Shown here one piece after another: positions 33,379 through 44,109 of a DNA stretch of 64,000 bases. Below the pieces are notes generated by a model. That model was not told the DNA's origin and did no database searches. It was given only the letters and a program-made list of their open reading frames with translations. Source of the DNA: Chryseobacterium aahli (GTDB lineage: Bacteria > Bacteroidota > Bacteroidia > Flavobacteriales > Weeksellaceae); NCBI RefSeq assembly GCF_022699665.1, contig NZ_JALDNB010000014.1, positions 1 through 64,000 on the forward strand, written 5' to 3'. How positions within the stretch are numbered: position 1 is the first letter of the stretch; the number at the start of each line of letters is the position of its first letter. The translations under genes and the position numbers were made by a program.

Positions 33379-35620
33379 TTTCTTCTTTTCTGTATTTTTC
33401 AATTACTTTTCTCTGTTCTTTGGCGACGTCATAGATCAGTTCCAGCACATCATGAATGTTTTTCAACTCAGTTAAATGAGAAATTTTATTCGGATCTCTT
33501 GTATCGAAATGTTCGTTTTCCAAAAGTTCAGTTTTTCTCTGAAGAAGAAGATTTTCTATAGAAGAATCTTCAGGTTCGAGGCGGCTGTCCATTCTCAGAG
33601 TTTCTGTAATCTTATCGCCGTTTAGAATGGCCGACACCTGATTCATTTCGGATTCTATTTTTTTGCTCCAGCTTTCAGAATCAATTTCAGGATAATCCTG
33701 ATTACCTTTTGCATATTGTGACAATGAAGCGGTGTAAGCCGTAATCAAATGTGAAGTTGCAACGAACTGATGTACGACTTCCAGTTTTTTCTGCTGATTT
33801 TTAGGATCAGAAATCATTCGCTGAAAATTATCAGACAAATTTGCGAGTGAGATAATTGCATTTTTTCTTTTCACTTTATAGTCTTCAATATCAAAATTTT
33901 CATTCAGAAATTTAGACATTACACTGTGGAAATAGGTAAGATTAGATTCCGCAGATTTCTTCATTAAATCTAAATTCTGGGTATGTTCCCAAACCGGAAG
34001 CACAATATAGGATACCAAAAAAGCGATAATTCCTGCGATAATGGTATCTACAATTCTATCTTTAAAAATAACATTGACGTTTCCTGGGTTTAAAAAATTA
34101 AAACTCATAAAAACATACATCGTCATGAAAAGAACTGCCCAAAAATATCGTCCTTTCAGAAAGCTGAAACATAAAATCATGCTCACTAAAAGAATCGCAA
34201 AAAGTATGGCATTAATGTGAACGTAGTATAAAATGACATAAGCTATTACTGCACCTGCGACTGTGCCGTAAAAACGTAGGAGGTTTCTTTGTTTGGTAAT
34301 CGAGTAGGCGGGTTTTAAAATTGCCACAATCGTGATTAAAATCCAATACGTATGCCCGATTACTAAAAATGGAAGTTGAGAAACCAGATATCCCAGCAAC
34401 AAGGCAATGGTAATTCTGATCGCATGACGAAAATGCGATGAGGTTAGAGAAATATTGCTTCTTAAAACTTTAAAATTAATCTTTTCTTCATTCGGCATAA
34501 ACTTTTTCAAATCTAAACCTGTAGAAAGACTTTTTGCCAATTTTACGTTTTGAGCAAACACTTTATATATTTCGTTGATCTCTTTTGTGATTTCATTGAT
34601 ACGCATCATGATCTGTCTCAAAATCATAAAGTTTTCAAGCGTATCGGGATTCATTTCTTTATTTCTTAATTCAAAATAATGAACATTCAAATCTTGTGAC
34701 CGAGCTTCCAAATTAAAAACAGGTTTTGCACGTGTGCTGCTTTGTAAAGAAATTCCGATGTTGGCTATTTCTTCAGAGAGTATATTTAGATAATCATGAA
34801 TTTTAACCAAAATCGTAGAATCTTCGAAACTTTGCTGGAGCTTTTTGTAATCACTTTCCGAGGTCATTAATTTCTCGTGCAAGTCCATTGAATTCAAAAA
34901 CGTCAGCATCAGTAATCTGCTGATGGTAGTAGATTCGTTGACGATAGTTCTTGTTTTGAAAACAGTTTCTCGTGTTTCTTCCTGTAGATTTTTAATCTCA
35001 ATTTGTTTAGCAATGATCTGTAAACTTAACTTGTCGAAATCAGGATTTTTCTGATAATAATTTGCTTTTATTTTTAGGAATTCTGCGAGTTGAAGATAGT
35101 TTTCACCAATCATCTGACTAGCGAGTTTATAAGGCTGAATGGTTGTTACAATTAAGAAAATCAATAAAAACCAGATACATCCTGAGGCAAAAATTAAAAG
35201 ACTTTTAAGAATATTGACACCCGTTAAATGCCCGTCAATAAAGATGGCGAGAACAACCAATGCTAATGATCCTACAGCGGCAAGTCTTTGTCCATACACA
35301 CCAATTAACGAAAAGAACATTCCGAAAGCGACAATTTCTAAAATGACCAATGGAATAATGCCTTTCACCAAACTTGCAATCGCTGAAACAATCACGAAAC
35401 AGAAAATGGCAAAGGTTAATGAATTTCTTCTTCTGATAAAGGGTCCGGGTTGATCAGTGAGTGCCACGAAGCTTGTACCTAAAGGAAAAAGAAAATATTC
35501 TTTAAGCAAACCAAAATAGGAGAGAATCAAACACGGAATAACCGTTGCCAATGTAATTCTTATGGAAGAATAGACATACTGGCTGGTGACGATTTTTTTT
35601 AGCTCCAAAGAATAGTTCAT
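33359..35620 (-). CDS. FUSC-family membrane protein (YccS/AaeB-like)
   Basis: A protein of 753 residues. An N-terminal set of about six helices (18-155), a long cytosolic helical domain (about 170-385), a second set of helices (395-530), and a cytosolic tail make up the standard FUSC layout. Members are aromatic-acid or polyphosphate-type exporters (AaeB, YccS); the substrate cannot be read. The 3' end overlaps the phosphopantetheinyl transferase gene by 20 nt. Confidence 0.88.
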   Translation of the reverse strand: MNYSLELKKIVTSQYVYSSIRITLATVIPCLILSYFGLLKEYFLFPLGTSFVALTDQPGPFIRRRNSLTFAIFCFVIVSAIASLVKGIIPLVILEIVAFGMFFSLIGVYGQRLAAVGSLALVVLAIFIDGHLTGVNILKSLLIFASGCIWFLLIFLIVTTIQPYKLASQMIGENYLQLAEFLKIKANYYQKNPDFDKLSLQIIAKQIEIKNLQEETRETVFKTRTIVNESTTISRLLMLTFLNSMDLHEKLMTSESDYKKLQQSFEDSTILVKIHDYLNILSEEIANIGISLQSSTRAKPVFNLEARSQDLNVHYFELRNKEMNPDTLENFMILRQIMMRINEITKEINEIYKVFAQNVKLAKSLSTGLDLKKFMPNEEKINFKVLRSNISLTSSHFRHAIRITIALLLGYLVSQLPFLVIGHTYWILITIVAILKPAYSITKQRNLLRFYGTVAGAVIAYVILYYVHINAILFAILLVSMILCFSFLKGRYFWAVLFMTMYVFMSFNFLNPGNVNVIFKDRIVDTIIAGIIAFLVSYIVLPVWEHTQNLDLMKKSAESNLTYFHSVMSKFLNENFDIEDYKVKRKNAIISLANLSDNFQRMISDPKNQQKKLEVVHQFVATSHLITAYTASLSQYAKGNQDYPEIDSESWSKKIESEMNQVSAILNGDKITETLRMDSRLEPEDSSIENLLLQRKTELLENEHFDTRDPNKISHLTELKNIHDVLELIYDVAKEQRKVIEKYRKEEITPPQS

Positions 35621-35624
35621 TGTG

Positions 35625-35632
35625 CAAAAATA
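35625..35632 (-). promoter_or_regulatory. -7 box TATTTTTG of the FUSC gene
   Basis: An exact TAnnTTTG match, then CACA, then ATG. The same 4-nt leaderless geometry is seen at mutS2, TauE, holB and mnmE. Confidence 0.6.
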
Positions 35633-35748
35633 AGAGTTAAATGTGAATTGATTGTTTTAGTTAGTCAGCGAATTTTGAATTTTATTTAAAATTAATCAAG
35701 TTCGTCAAGGAATATGGATTGATGATTAAATTTAAATTTTTTGCATAA

Positions 35749-35777
35749 AAAAAGTCTCATGAAGCATGAGACTTTTT
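35749..35777 (-). terminator. Terminator after porV
   Basis: A 13-bp perfect stem AAAAAGTCTCATG/CATGAGACTTTTT with loop AAG and T-runs on both strands, 42 nt past the porV stop. Confidence 0.88.
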
Positions 35778-35818
35778 AAGTTTTACCGATAGTGAATTCA
35801 CTATTGATTATATGTTTC

Positions 35819-36979
35819 TTAATTATCTACATTAGAAGTTTCTTCACCGATGTTCCAGGTAAGACCGAAACGTAGAGTGTTATCTAAAGCAGTATTGATT
35901 TTAGACATATTGATCAGGTAAGAAATATCTAATCCGAAAGAACGATATTTTAAACCGATACCGGCAGTTGCAAACTGTCTTGCTCCCTGTACTTCACTTT
36001 CGTGGAAGTAACCACCTCTTACAGCAAATGCATTGTCATAAGAATATTCTAAAGCACCACTGTACATGATTGATTCAGGATTTTTGAAAGATTTTCCAAT
36101 TCCTGCTATAGGACCTACATTTGGCACTGCATACTGAGGAATTCCTCTTGGGTCATTTCCAATAAATTCAGATCCAGGTACCAAGATTTTTGAACCTTCA
36201 ACGCTCAATCCAACTCTGTTTACATCATCCAGATACATATCATAACCAATACCTAATCTTGCCATAGTCGGAAGATAAGATCTTGATTCCTCGTTTCCTG
36301 TATAATCCAATTTTGGACCCACATTGGTTATTGCAAAACCACCATTCAATTTACCATCGTAACCTCCAAAGCTTGAAAATTTAGGAGAAGTATAATATGC
36401 TGAAACGTCTACAGCAAAACTGTTTGCTGGCTTCAGTGTAGTATCTGTGTTGAATCCACCGGCCAAATCTGAACGAATAAATCTACCAGTAACAGCCGCA
36501 GAGAAAGAATCAGAAAGCTTCAGACCATAAGCAACATCAATTGAGAATTCGTTTGGCTTAGAAGTACCGTTAGAAGTTACGTCATTACCTACCAATGAAG
36601 TAAGGTCTACCTCACCCATATTGAAATAATAAATACTTGCTGATATCGTAGATCTTTCTTCCTGACCTAAGAATTTATGGAACGCTCCGTATAGTAAAAA
36701 TACATCATTTGTAAGTTTCCCCATGTAAGGCGTATAGTTGATACCCACAGAAGAACTCGTTCTGCTAAAAGGATATTTTGCTGCATTCCAGAATTGAGAA
36801 AAAGCATCCGGGGAAGTAACGACCCCTTGGTCTCCCATACCTCCTGATCTTGCATCTGGCGCAATTCTCAAGAATGGAGCTCCGGTTAATACAGGTCTTA
36901 CCTGATTCAAATCTTGCGCATAGCCTATAAACCCAGCACTCAAACCAATCCCCAAAAGCAATTTAGTAGTTAAATTCAT
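35819..36979 (-). CDS. porV: Type IX secretion system outer membrane protein PorV
   Basis: A protein of 386 residues with a 21-residue signal peptide (ends GYAQ). PorV shuttles cargo from the translocon to the PorU attachment complex. The hallmark APFLRIAPDARSGGMGDQGVV is present, followed by a FadL-like outer-membrane beta-barrel ending LRFGLTWNIGEE. It follows porU by 56 nt on the same strand, the usual porU-porV order. Confidence 0.96.
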   Translation of the reverse strand: MNLTTKLLLGIGLSAGFIGYAQDLNQVRPVLTGAPFLRIAPDARSGGMGDQGVVTSPDAFSQFWNAAKYPFSRTSSSVGINYTPYMGKLTNDVFLLYGAFHKFLGQEERSTISASIYYFNMGEVDLTSLVGNDVTSNGTSKPNEFSIDVAYGLKLSDSFSAAVTGRFIRSDLAGGFNTDTTLKPANSFAVDVSAYYTSPKFSSFGGYDGKLNGGFAITNVGPKLDYTGNEESRSYLPTMARLGIGYDMYLDDVNRVGLSVEGSKILVPGSEFIGNDPRGIPQYAVPNVGPIAGIGKSFKNPESIMYSGALEYSYDNAFAVRGGYFHESEVQGARQFATAGIGLKYRSFGLDISYLINMSKINTALDNTLRFGLTWNIGEETSNVDN

Positions 36980-37035
36980 ATGTTGTCTTTTATATATTAT
37001 CAGTTTTTTATTGATATTCTTAATTATTTATTATT

Positions 37036-40000
37036 TTACTTCAAAAGTACCATTTTTTCTACAGCTGTAGCACTTCCTTTGCATTTTTCTTGATTTTGAC
37101 TTTTTGCAAATATCTTAAAAATATACGTACCTTTTGCTACGGTATCACCAAAATCATCTTTTCCGTCCCATTCTATTGCCTGACGAGGCGTTCTAAAGCC
37201 TTGTAGGAACGGTTCTGCAACTACCGGCTGACTCAAAGTTCTTACTAATTTTCCTGTAATCGTATAAATTTGAACGTTTACATCTAAAATATCATCACAG
37301 TTATGCTCAAAGTGAATGTATGTTTTGTTTGTAAAAGGGTTTGGCCAGTTTAATGGTCTGTTGATCACCAAATGCTGATCTGCCTCGTCTTTAACTTCAA
37401 AGTTTAACGTTTCAGTCGTCGAATTATTGTTTATGTCCCAAACTTTAAATGTAAGCTGATGCTGCCCTATCGGCAAATTTCTAAAAGGATAAGATACATT
37501 CCCTTTTTGATAATCTGCTAGGCCAGGATTAAGACATCCATTTCCTTCTCCAGAAGCAAAGAAATCATTTAAAACGATGGTGTTTATAATTTGACCGTCC
37601 AAATATACAGTAATATCGTGACCAATACCAGATCCTGTAGAATTTATTCCTGTATCGTCTGTTACACAAGCAAGAAGCATTGGGTTTTGGTCTGTAATTC
37701 CTCCGTTTGCAAAGTTTGTATTGTTCATATAAAGCTTTACTCTTGGCGGTTCGTTATCGTTGATTCCGTTAGGATTGATATCACCTACCTGAACAGGTTG
37801 ATTGTTGAACACATCAATAGATTTATTATCAGCATAACCTAATAATCTTCCTTCACCTACTGCATAATTGATGTCTTTCGGAACATAGAATTCTACGGTG
37901 AATACTCCATTTACAGCAGTTCCGGAAGCTTTTACAATAGCACTTCCTTCTTCTGTATATTGTAAAATAGGAGTTAAACCGCTGTCATTATTTAATGTTG
38001 TTTTATTTAATCTTTTATCAAAAATATTAATAACCACTCTTCCGTTGAATGTCGTGTTTGTAGAACCATTTGAATTATTGATGTGACCTTTAATTTTCAC
38101 GAAATCTAATCCTCTGATTAACCCTGGAACTGGCGTTTCAATATTATCAATCACCAATAATCTTTGAGGTCTGCTTAATTTCATTGCAGGATCTCCTAAT
38201 AGATTTACTTTTAAGTGATTGGGATCAGAGCCTCTTAATTTTTTAGCATTTAAATGGGCATCACCCAGAGGTATGAAATCATCATTAACCAATTTGAAAA
38301 TATCTTTTGTATAAAGATTGGTGAAATCAACACCATATCCTACACCTACTGCACGGCTAGAAGTAATCATTGCTGCAGCCCCACCTTGTTTTAATTTTAA
38401 TAACTGTTCTCCTGCAGATGCTGTCGCCGGTTCATCCCAAAGGGTAAATTCACAAGTAATTGTAGAAACAAAGGGGAATCTGCTGTACACATTTGAGAAG
38501 TTATTGGCATTTTGAATTTCATCTAAAGTAAATACTCTCTCCTGAGCCCAACCATTGATACCACCATGTCCGAAATAGAAAAGGTATAAACTGTTCCCTA
38601 GGTCATTTGAAATCGCTTGGTTTACTTGTGGATATCTTTGTCCACCAGCAGAACTCTGTGCTTGGAATGCATCTAAATATAATTTTCTAACGTTATATTC
38701 TTTAAGCAAATTACTTAATGGTAACTCAAATGTACTTGCCAACGTATTATTCATTACAGTATGGAAGGGTGGACCACCGTCATTGTCATCATCTACTACG
38801 AAGTCTAATTTCATTCTCCATTCACCAAAAGGAGTTGACTGGCCAGATAAAGAATTGTAATACGCCAATGTTTTGTCCATCATGCTAGCTGCTTCCGAAG
38901 GATTAGCTGCTGGAATTCTCCCAACGGGAAGATCGGGTAAATTATTTGATAGAAATGACGAAGTTTGTGGCTTGGTCATTACAATATAATCGTCAGTAAC
39001 AAAAGAGCTGATAAAATCTGCTGATTCTTCACTCTCATAACTGGACACTACATTAGAGTTATTTGCAACTCTGTTTTTGTAATCATAAGATCCATCACCT
39101 AAAATGAAAACATACTTTAAACTTCCGAGTGGCGTGTTTAGTTTTGTTACGAAATCTCTTATTGCTGTAAGATCTCTGCTTCCGCTTCCAAATTCATTAT
39201 AAATTTTAGCAGGATCTATAATTTGTACAGAATAGTTGTTTTTTGTCTGATGGTAATTTGCAAGTCTCTGAGCCTGAGACATCATCTCAGGTGTTGTGAT
39301 AATCAAATAGTCTACATTTTGTAAAGCAGAAAGATTCTGATTATTTATTCTTTCAACAAATTGTGGCGAAAAAGCAGCATCAGCTCGGAAAGCAACAAAC
39401 TCATTATTGAAAGAAGTATTTGAACTATTGTATGCGAAATTAAAAGCTCCTGTTCCCGCAGCTTTGTTTACTCTTCTGTTTGCATTGGTGATATCTGTAA
39501 CATCCCAAACTTGCTCCACATTAGTTGCTGTAGAGATGCTGAAACCATAGTTTGTATTAGAACCACTCAATAAAGAATAATCACGGAAGCTCATTTGAGT
39601 TCCGTTAAATTTTAAATCTTCTTTATATTGTACTTCTACATAGTCTAAATAAAAGGTTCCGTTAGGATTCGTGGCAATATTTGGGGTGTATTTAAAGCTG
39701 ATTTGGTTTCCGCTTAAATTAGAAATTGTGCCGGTATATCTCAGAGGGAAAAAATCATAAACATAATTTGATCCATTGGGTGGCACACTTATCGTTGAAG
39801 AATTTTGATTATTGATAGTGAAACCCACATTGTTTTGCTGAGATTTGTAACCAATAACTTGCGTTCTGTAGCGAATAGCATCACCTCCCTGAATGGGTGA
39901 GTTTAAATTAAATGTAATTGTTTTTTCAGTAGAAAAAGGCTGGTCTTCTACCCAGATTCTTCCTACTTTTAATAAGTTTTTCTGATCTGTATTGATAACC

Positions 40001-40932
40001 TGATAATCATCATATCTGGTAATTAGCGGTGTCGGTGGTAAATTCAAATCAACATTCTGAACTCTTTTTCCTGCGCCTTTATCATAGTTAATATAATAAT
40101 AAGAAAAATCTTCATAAATATTTTTTACATTTTCGCTCCGGTCATTTCTTGTGTCATTTCTTTTAATACCATTACCATTTGCGGTATTATATAAATTATA
40201 ACCGTTTGGCCCTTGTGCATAAAATAAAGCATAGTCACCATCATTCCAAACACTATCATCTTCACCTACAACCTGAATTGAGTTTTCCTGAAGAGCGCTG
40301 TATTTTACATCCTGATTATATTCAGGAAGCATAATACCGCCGTTACCATAAATTCTGAAATTCTTAGGATTTACGTTTGCGGGATTGATTCCTATGTCTC
40401 TTAGAAACTGTGCGGTAATTTTAAAAATTCCTGATTTATCGACTTTGATTTTATAAAAACCGCCTGATGATAAAGGATTTACAGTGGTTCCTACTTTCAA
40501 AGCACTAAAGTTGACCGGTGTTGCAGAAGGCAAGAGTTCAAAAGATGAAAGTCTTTGTACTCTTCCTTTTACATTTTTAAATAATCCGACGTTGATATTA
40601 GCATATCTTTCCCCTTCGATATACGTGTAATTGATATCAGCAATGTCGTAATCGGGTAGAAGATCTTTGTTGATATCGAATAAATCTCTATTTGAAACTG
40701 CTTCCCAAACGAGATTAGAAACTTTCAGTTGATTTTCACCAATTTTTTGCTTGTTTTGGATAAAAATATTATTTTGGCTGAAAGAAAAACCTTCATTTTT
40801 AAAATTTGGAAGATTCTTTTTTGCATCGCCAAAATCTTCGATTTTTGCTCCATCCCATTCTATGGAGATTCTTTGAGCCCAAGTCGTTGATATAAAAGCG
40901 AATAGAAAGAATAGAGTCGTTTTTAGTCTCAT
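37036..40932 (-). CDS. porU: Type IX secretion system sortase PorU
   Basis: A protein of 1298 residues with signal peptide. PorU is a gingipain-type (C25) cysteine transpeptidase that removes the C-terminal sorting domain of cargo and attaches it to A-LPS. The catalytic His is in YFGHGGINGW (about 788) and Cys in TITCEFTLWDEP (about 827). The C-terminal PNPFTNKTYIHF with WDGKDDFGDTVAKGTY is the FlgD-like/CTD-like region of PorU. Full length compared with the family. It is divergent from gldJ across 165 bp. Confidence 0.96.
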   Translation of the reverse strand: MRLKTTLFFLFAFISTTWAQRISIEWDGAKIEDFGDAKKNLPNFKNEGFSFSQNNIFIQNKQKIGENQLKVSNLVWEAVSNRDLFDINKDLLPDYDIADINYTYIEGERYANINVGLFKNVKGRVQRLSSFELLPSATPVNFSALKVGTTVNPLSSGGFYKIKVDKSGIFKITAQFLRDIGINPANVNPKNFRIYGNGGIMLPEYNQDVKYSALQENSIQVVGEDDSVWNDGDYALFYAQGPNGYNLYNTANGNGIKRNDTRNDRSENVKNIYEDFSYYYINYDKGAGKRVQNVDLNLPPTPLITRYDDYQVINTDQKNLLKVGRIWVEDQPFSTEKTITFNLNSPIQGGDAIRYRTQVIGYKSQQNNVGFTINNQNSSTISVPPNGSNYVYDFFPLRYTGTISNLSGNQISFKYTPNIATNPNGTFYLDYVEVQYKEDLKFNGTQMSFRDYSLLSGSNTNYGFSISTATNVEQVWDVTDITNANRRVNKAAGTGAFNFAYNSSNTSFNNEFVAFRADAAFSPQFVERINNQNLSALQNVDYLIITTPEMMSQAQRLANYHQTKNNYSVQIIDPAKIYNEFGSGSRDLTAIRDFVTKLNTPLGSLKYVFILGDGSYDYKNRVANNSNVVSSYESEESADFISSFVTDDYIVMTKPQTSSFLSNNLPDLPVGRIPAANPSEAASMMDKTLAYYNSLSGQSTPFGEWRMKLDFVVDDDNDGGPPFHTVMNNTLASTFELPLSNLLKEYNVRKLYLDAFQAQSSAGGQRYPQVNQAISNDLGNSLYLFYFGHGGINGWAQERVFTLDEIQNANNFSNVYSRFPFVSTITCEFTLWDEPATASAGEQLLKLKQGGAAAMITSSRAVGVGYGVDFTNLYTKDIFKLVNDDFIPLGDAHLNAKKLRGSDPNHLKVNLLGDPAMKLSRPQRLLVIDNIETPVPGLIRGLDFVKIKGHINNSNGSTNTTFNGRVVINIFDKRLNKTTLNNDSGLTPILQYTEEGSAIVKASGTAVNGVFTVEFYVPKDINYAVGEGRLLGYADNKSIDVFNNQPVQVGDINPNGINDNEPPRVKLYMNNTNFANGGITDQNPMLLACVTDDTGINSTGSGIGHDITVYLDGQIINTIVLNDFFASGEGNGCLNPGLADYQKGNVSYPFRNLPIGQHQLTFKVWDINNNSTTETLNFEVKDEADQHLVINRPLNWPNPFTNKTYIHFEHNCDDILDVNVQIYTITGKLVRTLSQPVVAEPFLQGFRTPRQAIEWDGKDDFGDTVAKGTYIFKIFAKSQNQEKCKGSATAVEKMVLLK

Positions 40933-41097
40933 GTTAGTTTTTGAAATTTCTAAATTACAAAATAAATGAAAATTTTAGAATTAAACAGTGATACAATAAA
41001 ATTAATTTGTTAACGTTTTCAAAAAAAATCAAATCTTTACTTGATTTATTGAATAATTTATTTTTTCTTTGTACTTTGAATAATATTTATATCGACT

Positions 41098-42699
41098 ATG
41101 AAAAAACTAAAGTTGTTTTCATTAATAGCATTAAGTTCTACACTTGCATTAACCAGCTGTGGAGGGTCCGGTACTAGCAAAGGAGGCGGTACTAAAAAAT
41201 TTGTCAGCAAGACAGGTTGGAAACCAAACGAAAAACAAGGTTGGTTTTTTGCAGGAAAGCAACAAAAGCAGAAGGGTTGGCCAGGAATGGTATATGTTGA
41301 AGGTGGAACTTTTACCATGGGATTAGTGAAAGATGATGTAATGCACGATTGGAATAACTCACCTCGCAGAATGCAGGTAAGCTCTTTCTTCATCGGTGAA
41401 ACAGAAATTACTAACTACGAATACCGCGAATACCTTACATGGTTGAAGTATGTATTCCCACCTAGTGATCCAAGTTTTAAGGAAATCTACAACGGTGCGT
41501 TGCCTGATACTTTATTATGGGATAACAAATTATCTAGAAATGATCTTAATGAAACTTATTTCAGAGATCAGAACTATGATTACTATCCGGTAGTAGGTGT
41601 TTCTTGGACACAAGCAAACAGATACTGTGAATGGTTGACAGATAGAGCAAATGAGAAAGCTCTAATGCAAGCAGGTATTATTGCAAAAGATTTGTACATC
41701 AACGAATCTAATAACCAAGGTGGAACTGCATTCAATATGGATAAATTCAAATCGAATGATCCTGAAATGCAAGGGTACATCAACGAGCAGAGATTGGCAC
41801 AAAAATCTGGTATGAAAACTACAAACCAAAGATTATTGGCTGCTAACAGATCTCCTAGTTCAGCAATGGTTACCAAGTTCAGACTTCCTACAGAAGTAGA
41901 ATGGGAGTACGCTGCTCTTGGAATGGAGAAAAATAGAGAATACAACAGCTATACAGAAAAGAAACCAGAAATCGATATGCTTAGAGGTACTAAGGGTAAA
42001 GATAGAGGGATGATTTTGGCTAACTTCAAGCAAGGTAGAGGAGATTATTCTGGACCTGCAGGTTGGAAAAATGATGGTGCTGCTCAAACTTCTGATGTAA
42101 GACAATTCCCTTCAAATAATATCGGTATCTACGGTATGGTTGGAAACGTGTCTGAATGGACAGCTGATGTTTACAGACCAATCATTGATGAAGATGCAAA
42201 CGACTTCAATTATTATAGAGGAAACGTGCCTCAGGCTATCGTAAGAAACGGAGACGGAACTTACAAAATGGTAGATGAAGGTACAATTAAATATGATACT
42301 TTAGCTGACGGTAGATTGGTTTACAAAAACCTTCCGGGTCAGTTTGAAAGAGAAACAATCGCTGATTACAGAAACTATAGAGATGGTGACAGAATGTCTT
42401 CATTAGAATATAGAAATGCTAGTGATTCTGCTTCTTCTTTCAACATGTACAACGCTCCTACATCAAGATTTGTAGTTGATGGAAACGGTAAAGTAATATT
42501 ACAAAAAGATACTAAAGAGAGAACATCTGCTATGACTAATGATATTAGAGTAGTAAAAGGTGGTTCTTGGCAAGATTCAGCATATTGGTTGGATCCGGGA
42601 CAAAGAAGATACAAAACCCAGAATTCTGGTTATGGTTGGATCGGTTTCCGTGTAGCTCAAGATGCTAGAGTTAGCGATAAAGCTAGAACAAGAAGATAA
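41098..42699 (+). CDS. gldJ: Gliding motility lipoprotein GldJ
   Basis: A protein of 533 residues with lipobox LTSC (Cys21). GldJ is an outer-membrane lipoprotein needed for gliding and for type IX secretion. The FGE-sulfatase-like fold is clear: MVYVEGGTFTMG, ETEITNYEYREYL, VSWTQANRYCEWLTD, RLPTEVEWEYAA, GNVSEWTADVY and GGSWQD, ending WIGFRVAQD. It is divergent from porU. A TACTTTG near-match to the -7 box (one base short) lies 20 nt upstream of the ATG. murF follows. Confidence 0.96.
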   Translation: MKKLKLFSLIALSSTLALTSCGGSGTSKGGGTKKFVSKTGWKPNEKQGWFFAGKQQKQKGWPGMVYVEGGTFTMGLVKDDVMHDWNNSPRRMQVSSFFIGETEITNYEYREYLTWLKYVFPPSDPSFKEIYNGALPDTLLWDNKLSRNDLNETYFRDQNYDYYPVVGVSWTQANRYCEWLTDRANEKALMQAGIIAKDLYINESNNQGGTAFNMDKFKSNDPEMQGYINEQRLAQKSGMKTTNQRLLAANRSPSSAMVTKFRLPTEVEWEYAALGMEKNREYNSYTEKKPEIDMLRGTKGKDRGMILANFKQGRGDYSGPAGWKNDGAAQTSDVRQFPSNNIGIYGMVGNVSEWTADVYRPIIDEDANDFNYYRGNVPQAIVRNGDGTYKMVDEGTIKYDTLADGRLVYKNLPGQFERETIADYRNYRDGDRMSSLEYRNASDSASSFNMYNAPTSRFVVDGNGKVILQKDTKERTSAMTNDIRVVKGGSWQDSAYWLDPGQRRYKTQNSGYGWIGFRVAQDARVSDKARTRR

Positions 42700-42717
42700 T
42701 ATTTCAAAATACTTATA

Positions 42718-42750
42718 AAAAACCTCTCGAATTTTCGGGAGGTTTTTTTA
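42718..42750 (+). terminator. Terminator after gldJ
   Basis: A 10-bp stem AACCTCTCGA/TCGGGAGGTT (one G-U) with loop ATTT and seven Ts. Confidence 0.88.
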
Positions 42751-42837
42751 TTTTTGAAGAATCGAATTTCAAATAATTTCATATTAAAAAATTAATTAAA
42801 ATTCCAAACGACTTTTATTGAAAAGATACATTTTAAA

Positions 42838-44109
42838 ATGAATATAGAACAGTTTTATCCATTATACTTAAAAGCTGAAAAAGTAACGATTGACAGCCGA
42901 AAAATCAGTATCAATGATATTTTCTTCGCTTTTTCCGGAGATAATTTCAATGCTGCAAGTTTAGCTGAAAAAGCAATCAATGATGGAGCTTTAGCAGCAA
43001 TTGTTGAAGATGAAAGTTTTGAAAATACAGAAAAGAATATATTCTTTGTACCATCAACTTTGGAATTTCTTCAGAACTTGGCTGTACATCACAGAAATCA
43101 ATTACAAATTCCTATTATTGGGCTTACGGGAAGTAATGGTAAAACGACAACGAAAGAGCTGATTCATGCCGTGCTTTCTCAAAAATATAATGTTCAATAT
43201 ACTTTCGGAAATTTAAACAATCACATTGGTGTTCCACTTACCATTTTATCGATAAAGCCAGAGCATGAAATGGCTGTTATAGAAATGGGAGCCAATCATC
43301 AGAAAGAGATTGAATTGTTATGTGCCTTAGCTCAACCAAATTTCGGATATATTACCAATTTTGGGAAAGCTCATTTAGAAGGTTTTGGAGGTTTTGAAGG
43401 AGTCATTAAAGGGAAATCAGAACTCTATGAATACCTTAAAAATAATCAACAGACTATTTTAATTAATGAAAATGATCAGATTCAGGTTGAAAAAACTTCA
43501 GATTATCAAGCTAAAATAACTTTTGGAAAACGAACTTCAGATTATTTTTTCGAAATATTTTCAAATGATCACTTCGTTGGGTTAAATTATCAGGATACGA
43601 AAGCTTTGTCGCAACTTACCGGAGATTACAATTTTACTAATCTTTGTGCTGCAGCGAGTTTCGGACTTCATTTCGGACTAGAAATCAATCAGATAAAAGA
43701 AGCGATAGAAGCTTATACGCCAACCAATATGCGTTCTCAGGTGGTGAAAAAGAATGATAAAACTTTAGTTTTAGATACTTATAATGCCAACCCGAGTTCG
43801 ATGACGGCTTCCCTTTATAATTTTATCACTTTTGAAGGGACGAAAACGATTGTTATTGGTGATATGCTTGAGTTGGGTGAAGAAAGTGTTGTAGAGCATA
43901 TCAACATTCTGAAAACGGCTCACGATTTAGGTTTTAACGAAATTATTACCGTGGGGAAACATTTTAAAGCAGTAAATGATTCATCAAAATCTTTTGAAAA
44001 TATTGCTGAGTTGATAGAATACCTTAGTTCAAACAAAATTCAGTCAGAAAATGTTTTATTAAAGGCTTCACGAGGAATTTCTTTAGAAAAAGCGATTGAC
44101 TTTATTTAG
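42838..44109 (+). CDS. murF: UDP-N-acetylmuramoyl-tripeptide--D-alanyl-D-alanine ligase
   Basis: A protein of 423 residues of the Mur ligase family. It adds D-Ala-D-Ala to UDP-MurNAc-tripeptide in peptidoglycan synthesis. The ATP loop GLTGSNGKTTTKE is at residues 95-107, EMGANHQKEIE is the substrate-binding His region, and DTYNANPSSM opens the C-terminal domain. It is complete. Its last 8 nt overlap the convergent NUDIX gene. It has its own terminated upstream neighbour, so it probably has a separate promoter. Confidence 0.96.
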   Translation: MNIEQFYPLYLKAEKVTIDSRKISINDIFFAFSGDNFNAASLAEKAINDGALAAIVEDESFENTEKNIFFVPSTLEFLQNLAVHHRNQLQIPIIGLTGSNGKTTTKELIHAVLSQKYNVQYTFGNLNNHIGVPLTILSIKPEHEMAVIEMGANHQKEIELLCALAQPNFGYITNFGKAHLEGFGGFEGVIKGKSELYEYLKNNQQTILINENDQIQVEKTSDYQAKITFGKRTSDYFFEIFSNDHFVGLNYQDTKALSQLTGDYNFTNLCAAASFGLHFGLEINQIKEAIEAYTPTNMRSQVVKKNDKTLVLDTYNANPSSMTASLYNFITFEGTKTIVIGDMLELGEESVVEHINILKTAHDLGFNEIITVGKHFKAVNDSSKSFENIAELIEYLSSNKIQSENVLLKASRGISLEKAIDFI

